Source of the DNA: Burkholderia sp. Ax-1719
GTDB lineage: Bacteria; Pseudomonadota; Gammaproteobacteria; Burkholderiales; Burkholderiaceae
Assembly (NCBI RefSeq): GCF_011753055.1
Contig: NZ_VWWJ01000015.1
Location: 124,001 to 188,000 of the forward strand
DNA length: 64,000 bases
Direction: 5' to 3'
The translations under genes and the position numbers were made by a program. Under the pieces are notes generated by a model. It searched no databases, was not told where the DNA came from, and saw nothing but the letters and a program-made list of their open reading frames with translations. How positions within the stretch are numbered: the stretch's first letter is position 1; each line of letters begins with the position of its first letter. Shown in pieces: positions 37,953-46,348 of this stretch.

Positions 37953-38780
37953 ATGAACAACGATCCTTTTTACGCCCGCTATCACGCGCTGCACGTGCGG
38001 CGCCACGAGCACGGCATCGTCGAAATCGTGATGAGCGGCGAGGGCGCCAACAAGAGCGGCCTCGCCACCGCCGACGCGAATATGCACCGCGAACTCGCCG
38101 AAATCTGGCGCGATGTTGATCGCGATCCTGACGCGCGCGTGGCCGTGATTCGCGGCGAGGGCAAGGGCTTTTCGGCGGGTGGCGATCTTGCGCTCGTTGA
38201 GGACATGGCGCTGCACTTCGACGTGCGCGCACGCGTGTGGCGCGAAGCGCGCGACCTGGTCTACAACGTCATCAACTGCAGCAAGCCGATTGTTTCGGCG
38301 ATGCACGGCCCGGCGGTGGGCGCGGGTCTGGTCGCCGGTTTGCTGGCCGATATTTCGATCGCCGCGAAGACTGCGCGCATCATCGACGGACACACGCGGC
38401 TGGGCGTCGCCGCGGGCGATCATGCGGCGATTGTCTGGCCGCTCCTGTGCGGCATGGCGAAGGCGAAGTACTACCTGCTGCTGTGCGAGCCGGTGAGCGG
38501 CGAAGAGGCGGAGCGCATCGGCCTGGTGTCGCTGGCCGTCGACGAAACCGATCTGCTGCCGAAGGCGTTCGAGGTGGCGAAGCGCCTGGCGAACGGTTCG
38601 CAGACGGCGGTGCGCTGGACCAAGTACGCGCTCAACAACTGGCTGCGCCAGGCGGGACCGAACTTCGATACGTCGCTGGCGCTGGAATTCATGGGCTTTT
38701 CCGGGCCGGACGTGCGCGAAGGCGTGCAGTCGCTGCGCGAGCGGCGCGCGCCTGAGTTTCCGGGCGGCGATCCGTTCTGA
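37953..38780 (+). CDS. Enoyl-CoA hydratase/isomerase family protein
   Basis: A 275-residue crotonase-fold protein. The oxyanion-hole motifs are VIRGEGKGFSAGGDLALVED and GPAVGAGLVAGLLADISIAA. In the active-site region the first catalytic Glu of classical hydratases is not obvious (RLGVAAGDHAAIVWPLLCG has Asp), so an isomerase, decarboxylase or hydrolase role is possible. AGGAGA lies before the ATG. It probably shares a transcript with the FAH-family gene under the divergent IclR regulator. Confidence 0.9.
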   Translation: MNNDPFYARYHALHVRRHEHGIVEIVMSGEGANKSGLATADANMHRELAEIWRDVDRDPDARVAVIRGEGKGFSAGGDLALVEDMALHFDVRARVWREARDLVYNVINCSKPIVSAMHGPAVGAGLVAGLLADISIAAKTARIIDGHTRLGVAAGDHAAIVWPLLCGMAKAKYYLLLCEPVSGEEAERIGLVSLAVDETDLLPKAFEVAKRLANGSQTAVRWTKYALNNWLRQAGPNFDTSLALEFMGFSGPDVREGVQSLRERRAPEFPGGDPF

Positions 38781-38875
38781 AGCACCGAGGCGCGCGGTAT
38801 CATCGGCGCTATGCGCGCGGCGCACGACAGACTATTCCGACTGCAATGTAAGAGAGATTCGCGAGGGAGATTCGC

Positions 38876-39604
38876 ATGACCGATTCAGCAGGCACCGTAC
38901 CGCCGTTCCCGGGCTTTCCTGGCTTTCCGCCCGCCGAAATGCTCGACCGCATGTGGGGGATGATGCGCCTCACGCCGTTCGGCAGCGCCTTTCCCGGCAG
39001 CGAGCCGGGCGCGGCGCAAGGTTTCGGACAAGGACTCGGGCCGTCGCTGTCGATGATGTCCGACATGATGACGCCGCTCACCAACATCGAAGAACTCGAC
39101 AAGCGCGTCACCGATCTGCGCGCGGTCGAGCAGTGGCTCAAGCTCAACCTGAACATGCTGCAGTCGGCGATCCAGGCGCTCGAAGTGCAGCGCGCGACGC
39201 TCTCGACGCTGCGTGCGTTCGGCGCGTTCGCGCAGTCGCAGATGAGCCCGCCGCCGGCGCATGAAGCACCTGCGCGCGAGGCGGCTGCGCCCGCGCGCGA
39301 AACTGCATCGTCAACGGGGGACGCCGAAGCATCGGCCGATGCGCCAGCAGGCTTCGACGCATCGGCATGGTGGAACCTGCTGCAATCGCAGTTCAACCAG
39401 CTCGCGCAGTTCGCGATGGCGCAACCGGCCGCGGCGGCGCAAGCCGCTCAAGCTGCGGCGGACGCTGCGAGTGCCGGCGCTGGAGAGGCGGCACGGGCAA
39501 AACCGGCGGCGAAGCGCAGCAGCAGTGGCGGCGCGAGCGCCGGTGCAGCGGCTGGGAAGACGACCGCGCGCGGGGCGAAGAAGGCGCCCGCGCGTTCGGA
39601 GTAA
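38876..39604 (+). CDS. phaM: PHA granule multifunctional regulatory protein PhaM
   Basis: A 242-residue protein matching PhaM. The N-terminal FPGFPGFPPAEMLDRMWGMM motif, a phasin-like helix (ITNIEELDKR region to QSAIQALEVQRATLSTLRA) and a C-terminal Ala/Lys/Ser/Arg tail (AARAKPAAKRSSSG, then KTTARGAKKAPARSE) are all present. In Ralstonia eutropha PhaM activates PHA synthase and tethers granules to the nucleoid through its basic tail. GAGGGAG precedes the ATG. No phaCAB operon is in the window, so it acts on distant synthase, or possibly on the DUF3141 protein. Confidence 0.88.
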   Translation: MTDSAGTVPPFPGFPGFPPAEMLDRMWGMMRLTPFGSAFPGSEPGAAQGFGQGLGPSLSMMSDMMTPLTNIEELDKRVTDLRAVEQWLKLNLNMLQSAIQALEVQRATLSTLRAFGAFAQSQMSPPPAHEAPAREAAAPARETASSTGDAEASADAPAGFDASAWWNLLQSQFNQLAQFAMAQPAAAAQAAQAAADAASAGAGEAARAKPAAKRSSSGGASAGAAAGKTTARGAKKAPARSE

Positions 39605-40276
39605 GGCGCGGGCCGCGTCCGGATCGGGCGCGGCATTTGCGACATGCAAGCGATGAATGGCGTTCGCTTGATGTATCGCAAATGGACGTCAGAGAGGGGC
39701 GCGGACGTGGCGCTGGGCCTTCCGCTGGTGCGCCAGAAGTGAAAGATCGCCGTGCTATCATCGTGTAAGGTATTTCCGACCGTCTCGTGGGCGTCAGGTT
39801 GTATTTGCGCATGCCGACCGACACCCGAGGCGTCCCCCGTTTGCTTCCGGTCAAAGAGAGCCAGCGTGTGCGCTTACGCCGCGGCAGCCGGCAGCAGTCG
39901 AAACAGGCGGGGACGGTGAGGGTGCCGTGCCGCGACAATCTGTCGCAGCGCGTGCGGGCGACCCTTGCTGGACGGTCCGTCAGTCCGCCGCGCGCCACGC
40001 GGGCGGGGCGGGCAGACGGCGCGGGCGGCTCCCCGCGGATTTCAGGCAGCCGGGTTCCAGGCATGGTTCAGCTACCCAGAACTCATCACGGCGCCATCCA
40101 CATCGGCACGGCGGATTGCCGCTCGACAGGAAGTAATCTGTTTAGCGGGAGTGCAATTGCGTCTGGAAGGCCGGTTACCGCGTAAAATTAAATGCTTTTC
40201 GCCTGCCGGCCGCGTGAAGATACGCGCCGCGGGCAGCACGCTACGAAGTCGTCATGCGCAGAACAGGGGCGGGACT
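39605..40276. other. Long region between phaM and the ferritin-like gene
   Basis: About 670 bases without a convincing gene. It holds an inverted repeat at 39636-39682, a TATCAT box at 39756-39761 and a TAAAAT box at 40183-40188, the last about 90 bases before the ferritin-like ATG. A 132-codon plus-strand frame has no family features, strongly basic low-complexity composition and no ribosome site. Confidence 0.55.
39636..39682. repeat. Near-perfect inverted repeat downstream of phaM
   Basis: TTTGCGA-CAT-G-CAAGCGA pairs with TCGCTTG-ATG-TA-TCGCAAA, a 17-bp stem with a small internal bulge and a 10-base loop. There is no T run after it. Confidence 0.85.
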
Positions 40277-41146
40277 ATGAACACGATGCTTTATCCGGAA
40301 CTTTACAAATCGCTCGAATCGGTCCGTTGGGACATGGAAAAGGACATTCCCTGGGACAAGTTCGACGGCTCGCTTTTGACCGATGAGCAGGCCGCGACCA
40401 TCAAGATGAACGCGATCACCGAATGGTCGGCGCTGCCGGCCACGGAAATGTTCCTGCGCGACAACCATCATGACAGCGACTTTTCCGCTTTCATGAGCGT
40501 CTGGTTCTTCGAGGAGCAGAAGCACTCGCTCGTGCTGATGGAATACCTGCGCCGCTTCAAGCCGGAAATGGTGCCCACGGAAGAAGAACTGCACGCCGTG
40601 CGTTTCACGTTCGATCCGGCGCCGCCGCTCGAAACGCTGATGCTGCACTTCTGCGGCGAGATCCGCCTGAACCACTGGTATCGCCGCGCGGCCGAATGGC
40701 ACACGGAACCGGTCATCAAGGCCATCTACGAAACCATTTCGCGCGATGAAGCCCGCCACGGCGGCGCTTACCTGCGCTACATGAAGAAGGCGCTGAACAA
40801 CGCCGGCGACGTCGCGCGTGCGGCTTTCGCGAAGATCGGTGTCCTGATGGCTTCGGCGCGCCGCACCGAAAAGCCGCTGCACCCGACCAACCTGCACGTG
40901 AACCAGTCGCTGTTTCCGCGCGACACCATCCAGTCGCGCCTGCCGGATCCGGAATGGCTCGAACGCTGGCTCGACGAGCAGATCCGTTTCGACGACGGCT
41001 GGGAAAAGAAGGTGGTTGAGCGCATCCTGCACAACCTGTCGATCCTGTTCGAACGCACCTTCAGCACGGCGCAGGAACTGAACCGCTACCGCAAGGAAGT
41101 GGTGCAGCGTCTGCAGGCCGAACAGGGCGCGCAGCAGCCGGCCTGA
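40277..41146 (+). CDS. Ferritin-like di-iron protein
   Basis: A 289-residue helical protein with two E-x2-H-type metal motifs typical of ferritin-like four-helix bundles: FFEEQKHSLVLMEYLRRF and ISRDEARHGGAYLRYM. Further carboxylates lie in NAITEWSALPATEMF and HFCGEIRLNHWYRRA. This spacing suits a di-iron oxygenase or desaturase-like enzyme better than an iron-storage ferritin. The ATG gives the conserved start MNTMLYPELYKSLESVRWDM. A hairpin terminator follows. The reaction is not known. Confidence 0.82.
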   Translation: MNTMLYPELYKSLESVRWDMEKDIPWDKFDGSLLTDEQAATIKMNAITEWSALPATEMFLRDNHHDSDFSAFMSVWFFEEQKHSLVLMEYLRRFKPEMVPTEEELHAVRFTFDPAPPLETLMLHFCGEIRLNHWYRRAAEWHTEPVIKAIYETISRDEARHGGAYLRYMKKALNNAGDVARAAFAKIGVLMASARRTEKPLHPTNLHVNQSLFPRDTIQSRLPDPEWLERWLDEQIRFDDGWEKKVVERILHNLSILFERTFSTAQELNRYRKEVVQRLQAEQGAQQPA

Positions 41147-41177
41147 TAGCAGCAGAACAGCCAGAAAGCACTGAACG

Positions 41178-41213
41178 AAACGGCCCGGCACGCGCAAGCG
41201 TCCGGGCCGTTTT
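41178..41213 (+). terminator. Intrinsic terminator of the ferritin-like gene
   Basis: AAACGGCCCGG pairs with CCGGGCCGTTT, loop of 13 bases, followed by a short T run. Confidence 0.88.
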
Positions 41214-41267
41214 GTCGAATCGCCAGACCGGTTCACATCAAGTCAACTTCAATTCGAGTCACATCCG

Positions 41268-41753
41268 ATGCCCGCTTCCTTCGAACGCAAGATCACAACC
41301 CGCGACGCGCTCGCGCAACTGCGCGCCTCGCTGGCAGGTCCCGTGGTGTTCACCAACGGCGTTTTCGACATTCTGCATCGCGGCCACGTCACCTATCTCG
41401 CCGATGCGAAGGCGCTGGGCGCGACGCTCATCGTCGGCGTGAATAGCGATGCTTCGGTGAAGATGCTCGGCAAGGGCGACGATCGTCCCATCAACAACGA
41501 AAACGATCGCATGGCGCTGCTGGCGGCGCTGGAAAGCGTGGACTACGTGGTGCAGTTCACGGAGCGCACGCCGATCGAGCTGATCGAGGCCGTGCGTCCG
41601 GACATCCTCGTGAAGGGCGGCGACTACGACATGGATGCGCTGCCGGAATCGGCGCTGGTGCGCAGCTGGGGCGGCAAGGCGCTGGCGATCGCGTTCGAGC
41701 ACGATCGCTCGACTACCAAGCTGCTGCAGAAGGTGCGCGCGCAACAGGACTGA
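41268..41753 (+). CDS. rfaE2: D-glycero-beta-D-manno-heptose 1-phosphate adenylyltransferase
   Basis: A 161-residue nucleotidyltransferase (HldC, the second half of HldE in enteric bacteria) that makes ADP-heptose for the LPS inner core. The nucleotide-binding motif FTNGVFDILHRGHVTYL carries the HxGH signature (His37 to His40). GVNSDASVKMLGKG and the C-terminal HDRSTTKLLQK are also diagnostic. As usual in Burkholderia, the kinase half is a separate gene elsewhere. Confidence 0.95.
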   Translation: MPASFERKITTRDALAQLRASLAGPVVFTNGVFDILHRGHVTYLADAKALGATLIVGVNSDASVKMLGKGDDRPINNENDRMALLAALESVDYVVQFTERTPIELIEAVRPDILVKGGDYDMDALPESALVRSWGGKALAIAFEHDRSTTKLLQKVRAQQD

Positions 41754-41801
41754 TTGCGCGAGCGGTGCCCCTCAGAGTTTGATGCTGATTGGATAGCTGG
41801 C

Positions 41802-42041
41802 TTATTGAGTCAGCGTCGTCGCCTGGATGGACGGGTCCGCGACCGGGCCGCCCACGATGGGCACGTCCACCGATTCGGACGGCCTGATAGCCCGCACGCT
41901 CAGGCCTTCCGGATGGATCTGCCGGCTCAGTTGTTTGCGATCGAGCGTGCCCGAGGCGGGCGGCGGACCGAAGAATCCGCGAATCGCCCCAAGGGCGAGC
42001 AGGTTGCCGAGAATCAGGAGGGCGATCAGGCCGCGCAGCAT
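41802..42041 (-). CDS. Small membrane-anchored protein, unknown function
   Basis: A 79-residue protein with one N-terminal hydrophobic helix (MLRGLIALLILGNLLALGAIRGF) and a short hydrophilic tail rich in Pro, Ser and Val. The ATG follows GGAGT; codons further upstream lack similarity to a protein start. It lies 49 bases after the end of coaX on the same strand and may be co-transcribed. I recognise no domain. Confidence 0.65.
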   Translation of the reverse strand: MLRGLIALLILGNLLALGAIRGFFGPPPASGTLDRKQLSRQIHPEGLSVRAIRPSESVDVPIVGGPVADPSIQATTLTQ

Positions 42042-42090
42042 CGTATGAGACTCCGTCGATATCGTTATTGAGAGCGTGTGCAAGGCACGC

Positions 42091-42897
42091 TCAGCGTTGC
42101 ACTGCGGATTGTGCTGCGATCAGCGCAAGACCGGCGAGAACCAGCGCGTCGTGGCGAGTATGCGGCACCTTGAGCGCCGCTGACGCCTGCGCGGCCGCGC
42201 CGCCGCTCACCACCAGCCGCACCGGCATTTTCCACGCATCCTGCAGGTCTGCCCACGCGCGCTCGACGAGGCTCGCCTGCGCGAGCGCGCAGCCGGAAGC
42301 GATCGAACGTTTCGTGTCGGTGGCGAAGAGCGAAGAAGCGTCGCTCTGCGTCGCTGCGCCGCCCGGTGCATTCTGCGCATCGAGTACGGGCAGTTGCGCG
42401 GTATGTTCGCCCAGCGAGCGCATCATCAGCGACCAGCCCGGCGCGATCAGGCCGCCGACGAAGGTGCCGTCGGCGCGCAGCGCTTCGAGCGTGGTGGCCG
42501 TGCCGAAAGTGGCGATCAGCAGCGGTTCGCCGGGAAACGCCGCGCGTGCGCCGATCATCCCGGCCCAGCGGTCGCTGCCGAGCGAATCGGGCGTCGTGTA
42601 GCTGTTGGTCACGCCACATTGCTGCTGCGTCGAGCGGATCACCGTGCGCGCCAGACCTGGCCAGCGCGCGTCGAGCGCGGCATCGATATGCCGCGCGACG
42701 GTTGCGCCCGCCACGTTCGAGATCCACGCGCTGGCGGGCGTCGCCACCGCCGACCAATCCGCGAAATCGCTGTCATGACTGGCCGCGCCGGAATCCAGCC
42801 GCGCGCCGTCGGCGGCAACCAGCGCCCACTTGATCCGGCTATTGCCGGCATCGATCAACAGAAACGGTGGCGTCCCGGCGTGTTGCGCGCCGCTCAT
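42091..42897 (-). CDS. coaX: Type III pantothenate kinase
   Basis: A 268-residue ASKHA-fold kinase performing the first step of coenzyme A synthesis, without the feedback inhibition of type I enzymes. Landmarks are LLIDAGNSRIKWAL near the N-terminus, SLGSDRWAGMIGAR, and the TFGTATTLEAL phosphate loop. Its ATG overlaps the birA stop, the standard birA-coaX arrangement of betaproteobacteria. Confidence 0.95.
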   Translation of the reverse strand: MSGAQHAGTPPFLLIDAGNSRIKWALVAADGARLDSGAASHDSDFADWSAVATPASAWISNVAGATVARHIDAALDARWPGLARTVIRSTQQQCGVTNSYTTPDSLGSDRWAGMIGARAAFPGEPLLIATFGTATTLEALRADGTFVGGLIAPGWSLMMRSLGEHTAQLPVLDAQNAPGGAATQSDASSLFATDTKRSIASGCALAQASLVERAWADLQDAWKMPVRLVVSGGAAAQASAALKVPHTRHDALVLAGLALIAAQSAVQR

Positions 42898-43811
42898 GCG
42901 CCGCCGCCCGCCAGGCGCAGCGAGACATCGCCGGTCGTGACCGATTCGCGGCCGTGCGCGGTGTCGACCAGTAACTGGCCGCTTTCGTCCACGCCCACCG
43001 CCACGCCGCGCATCAGTTCCGCGCCCTGTTCATAGAGCGCGATCTCGCGGCCCGCGTAGGCGTGGCAAGCGTTCCAGCGCGCCTGGAAGGCCGCGAAGCC
43101 GTGCGCGCCAAAGCGTTCGAGCGCGCCTTCGAGCGCGTTGAGTTCGGCGGCCAGCACATCGGTGAGATTCGCGGCGGGCCAGACGCGCGAGAGCGCGGTA
43201 GGCGTCGTGCCGGGCACCGGCGCGGCTTGCTGCGCAGCGGCGTCAGCGTTGAGCGCTTCGACTTTCTTTGTCAGCGCGTCCGCGCCGCGCACATTGGTGC
43301 CGATGCCGATCACCACCGCCGACGCATCCGGCGTGCTCCACGCGCTTTCCACGAGGATCCCCACCAGCTTGTCGCCTTCGAGCAGGACGTCGTTCGGCCA
43401 TTTCAGCGCGATCTGGCCGGGCGCGGCCACGGGCAGCGTGCGCAGACCGTCCACCAGCGCCGAACCGATCGCAAGACTCAGCCCCGCCAGTCCTTCGAGC
43501 GGGCGCGGCAGCACGCAGGCGAGCGAGAACAGCAGCGCGTCGCCGGGCTGCGCCACCCAGCTGCGCCCGCGACGGCCGCGGCCAGCGGTCTGCAGATAGG
43601 CCACGCGCACGATGGGGCGCGCGAGTGCGTCGGCGCGATGCGGCAGTGCCTTGAGGCGCGCCATCAGGTCGGCGTTGGTCGAGCCGGTTTCCTCGACGAT
43701 CTCGATCGGCCAGTCGTTCGCGGCGGGGCCGAACAGCGTGACCGCACGGTCGCGGTCGATGCGCCAGTCGTCGGCGCGCGGAGTCTCGGGGGACGGGGGA
43801 GTAGCGTTCAT
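42894..43811 (-). CDS. birA: Biotin--[acetyl-CoA-carboxylase] ligase
   Basis: A 305-residue biotin protein ligase that attaches biotin to the carboxyl carrier protein. The substrate loop TAGRGRRGRSWVAQPGDALL and the KWPNDVLLEGDKLVGILVES strand are typical. There is no N-terminal DNA-binding domain, so it is a group I ligase without repressor function. The ATG chosen (MNATPPSPE) has a weak ribosome site. It is translationally coupled to coaX. Confidence 0.94.
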   Translation of the reverse strand: MNATPPSPETPRADDWRIDRDRAVTLFGPAANDWPIEIVEETGSTNADLMARLKALPHRADALARPIVRVAYLQTAGRGRRGRSWVAQPGDALLFSLACVLPRPLEGLAGLSLAIGSALVDGLRTLPVAAPGQIALKWPNDVLLEGDKLVGILVESAWSTPDASAVVIGIGTNVRGADALTKKVEALNADAAAQQAAPVPGTTPTALSRVWPAANLTDVLAAELNALEGALERFGAHGFAAFQARWNACHAYAGREIALYEQGAELMRGVAVGVDESGQLLVDTAHGRESVTTGDVSLRLAGGGA

Positions 43812-44192
43812 GGTGCGTATTGTAGTGGCTCGCCCGCGCTCTGACGGAGGCAATCAGGCGCAATCCGGCGACGAAGTCCGGGCAGCGCTCGGGGGAGAAA
43901 TTTGCTGATTTTTTGTGCAATTCACAGCCGATCCACAGGCCGCAAACAGGAAATCCACAGAACTATCCACAGGCTCGGCCTGGCGATAAGTCACTCGACC
44001 GTCTAAAAAGACGCTAACTGTCTGATCGATTCGTGAGAATTTCCCATCATGCCCACAGGCTGCCAACTGGTCATCCACAGAATTATCCACAGCCGTCCGG
44101 GCGTGGGCGCGACGGTGTGCGTCCGCACCGCCGAAACAGGGCGCGTTCGCTACAATGACTGATCTCAAATCTCCACACCCGAGCGCCCCGCC
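43812..44192. promoter_or_regulatory. Intergenic region with a cluster of DnaA-box-like sites
   Basis: Five plus-strand sequences close to TTATCCACA lie here: CGATCCACA at 43929, AAATCCACA at 43951, CTATCCACA at 43963, TCATCCACA at 44071 and a perfect TTATCCACA at 44083. The two pairs (43951/43963 and 44071/44083) have identical 12-base phasing and are 120 bases apart. A TACAAT box at 44151-44156 may belong to the transporter promoter. No gene is seen. Confidence 0.7.
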
Positions 44193-45326
44193 TTGACTCA
44201 AGAGACGCCGCCCGGCCTCGACATCGCGGCCGGCAATCAGGGAAAAATCGTGCGCCTGTCCGGCCAGTGGACGGCGCTTGCGCTCGCGCGCGACCGTGAA
44301 CAGGGCGGCGCCGTGCGCAGACTGCGCGCACTCGCTGGCGAGCGCATCGGCCAGTGGGATCTGTCGAAAGTCGAGCGCATGGATCACGTCGGCGGCCAGG
44401 CGCTCTGGCGCTTCTGGGGCCACAAGCTGCCCGCCGATCTGGTGGCGCTTTCCGACACCCAGCGCGATATCTTCGAGCGCATCGCGCTGCTCGATTCCGT
44501 GCGCGAGCCGGCCGAACGCGTGGTGCGCGTCGATCCCATCACGCAGCTGGGTCTGGGCATCTTCTCGTTCTGGGATCATCTGTACGGCGGCCTGGCGATG
44601 CTCGGGCGCGTGGTGCTCGATCTGCTCTTTATCTTGCGCAAGCCCAGGGCCACGCCGTGGGTGGAGATCTCGGCGAACGTCTATAACGCAGGGGCGCGCG
44701 CCTTGCCGATCACGGCGATGGTGGCGTTCCTGATCGGCATCGTGCTGTCGTATCTGTCGGCGCAGCAGTTGCGCCTCTTTGGCGCGAACCAGTTCATCGT
44801 CAATATCCTGGGCCTCGCGGTGATCCGCGAACTCGGGCCGGTGCTGGCGGCGATCCTCGTGGCCGGGCGCTCCGGCTCCGCCATCACCGCGCAGATCGGT
44901 GTGATGCGCGTGACCGAAGAACTCGACGCCATGCGCGTGATGGGGATTTCGCACGGGCTGCGGCTGATCCTGCCGCGCGTGATCGCGCTGGGCGTGGCCA
45001 TGCCGCTGCTGGTGATCTGGACCGACATCATCGCGCTGCTGGGTGGGGCGCTGGCGGCCAAGGCGGTGCTGGGCATCGATATGTCGTGGTTTATCCGTTC
45101 GCTGCCGAGCGTGGTGCCGATCGCCAATCTCTGGATCGGTCTCGGCAAGGGCGTGGCGTTCGGCATGCTGGTGGGCATCGTCGGCTGCCACTTCGGCTTT
45201 CGGATCAAGGCGAATTCGCAGAGTCTCGGCGAAGGCACGACCACTTCGGTCGTGACCTCGATCACCATCGTGATCCTCGCCGACGCCGTGTTCGCGATCC
45301 TGTTCCAGAACGTGGGGCTGTCATGA
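44193..45326 (+). CDS. mlaE: MlaE-family lipid ABC permease with fused STAS (MlaB-like) domain
   Basis: A 377-residue inner-membrane permease. Residues 1-110 form a STAS-like domain (VRLSGQWTAL, WDLSKVERMDHVGGQALWRF), which in the classical Mla system is the separate protein MlaB. The rest is MlaE, with AVIRELGPVLAAILVAGRSG, TEELDAMRVMGI and five to six membrane segments. I use a TTG start because no ATG or GTG covers the STAS domain. It overlaps the ATPase gene by ATGA. The complex should move phospholipids or sterol-like lipids between membranes. Confidence 0.92.
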   Translation: MTQETPPGLDIAAGNQGKIVRLSGQWTALALARDREQGGAVRRLRALAGERIGQWDLSKVERMDHVGGQALWRFWGHKLPADLVALSDTQRDIFERIALLDSVREPAERVVRVDPITQLGLGIFSFWDHLYGGLAMLGRVVLDLLFILRKPRATPWVEISANVYNAGARALPITAMVAFLIGIVLSYLSAQQLRLFGANQFIVNILGLAVIRELGPVLAAILVAGRSGSAITAQIGVMRVTEELDAMRVMGISHGLRLILPRVIALGVAMPLLVIWTDIIALLGGALAAKAVLGIDMSWFIRSLPSVVPIANLWIGLGKGVAFGMLVGIVGCHFGFRIKANSQSLGEGTTTSVVTSITIVILADAVFAILFQNVGLS

Positions 45327-46249
45327 GTACGAGTTTGAGCACACTCGCGACCAACACGACGGGCACGCTGAGCACGCCGCTGCGCGAAGCCGTCGCCGAT
45401 CTGCCGCTGCCCGCCATCGGCGAGCCGATCATCGAGGTGCGCAATCTCAGCAAACGCTATGGGCGCAACATCGTCCATCAGCATCTGAATCTGGAAATCC
45501 GGCGCGGCGAGATCGTCACCATCGTGGGCGGCTCGGGCTCCGGCAAGACCACGCTGGTGCGGCAGATTCTGGGGCTGGAGCGGCCCACGTCCGGCACCAT
45601 CAAGATGTTCGGCGAGGACATTTCGCAGATCGAGCCGGAACGCGCGCGCCTCATGCGCACGCGCACGGGCATGCTGTTCCAGCACGGCGCGCTGTTTTCG
45701 TCGCTGTCGGTGTTCGACAACATTGCGCAGCCGGTGCGCGAGCTGGGCAAGGTGCCGCCTGACCTGCTGCGCGACATCGTCATGCTCAAGCTGGAGATGG
45801 TGGGCCTGCCGTGCAAGCACGCCTCCAAGATGCCGGCTGCGCTCTCCGGCGGCATGGTCAAGCGCGTGGGTCTCGCGCGCGCGATCGTGCTGGAGCCGGA
45901 ACTGCTGTTTCTCGACGAACCGACGGCAGGGCTCGACCCGCGCTCGTCGGACGAAGTGGTGGAGCTGATCAGCACGCTGCACCGGGCGCTGGGCCTGACC
46001 GTGGTGCTCATCACCCACGATCTGGACGCGATGGTGGCGCTGTCCACGCGCGTGGCCGTGCTGGCCGAGCGCAAGGTGCTGTTGGCCGCGCCTGTGGAGG
46101 AAGCGGCCTGCGTGGACGATCCGTTCATCCGCGAATACTTTCTGGGCATGCGTGGACGCCGCGCGCTGCAGGCGCTGCCGCCCGAGCGCCGCGCGAAGCT
46201 GCCCGCGGCGGCGCTGGCGTCGGCATCGGTGGGCGCCAAGCCGTGCTGA
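45323..46249 (+). CDS. mlaF: MlaF-type ABC transporter ATP-binding protein
   Basis: A 308-residue ATPase. Walker A is GGSGSGKTT (residues 69-77), the Q-loop lies in MLFQHGALFSSLSVFDNIA, the signature is ALSGGMVKRVGLARAI, and Walker B is LLFLDEPTAGLDP, with the switch His in LITHDLDAM. ALFSSLSVFDN and the GGM signature variant are MlaF/Ttg2A features. The N-terminal 30 residues and the C-terminal Ala-rich 30 residues are extensions. It sits between permease and MCE genes. Confidence 0.94.
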   Translation: MSTSLSTLATNTTGTLSTPLREAVADLPLPAIGEPIIEVRNLSKRYGRNIVHQHLNLEIRRGEIVTIVGGSGSGKTTLVRQILGLERPTSGTIKMFGEDISQIEPERARLMRTRTGMLFQHGALFSSLSVFDNIAQPVRELGKVPPDLLRDIVMLKLEMVGLPCKHASKMPAALSGGMVKRVGLARAIVLEPELLFLDEPTAGLDPRSSDEVVELISTLHRALGLTVVLITHDLDAMVALSTRVAVLAERKVLLAAPVEEAACVDDPFIREYFLGMRGRRALQALPPERRAKLPAAALASASVGAKPC

Positions 46250-46348
46250 ATCCGCTGCTGAACCTGCTGCTGAACCTTTGAGCATGTTGAAGAAGATGCC
46301 GGTCCTGCCGCGTGAGCGCGCGCCGGCCGTCGACAAGGAAATCTGACG

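Noticed and set aside
36879..38825. A 648-codon minus-strand frame opposite the FAH and crotonase genes
   Set aside because: Both plus-strand genes are well supported; the antisense frame spans them with no recognisable domain.
43929..44091. Calling this DnaA-box cluster the chromosomal origin
   Set aside because: None of dnaA, dnaN, gyrB, rpmH, gidA or parAB is nearby, and there is no AT-rich unwinding region beside it. It is reported only as a DnaA-box array.
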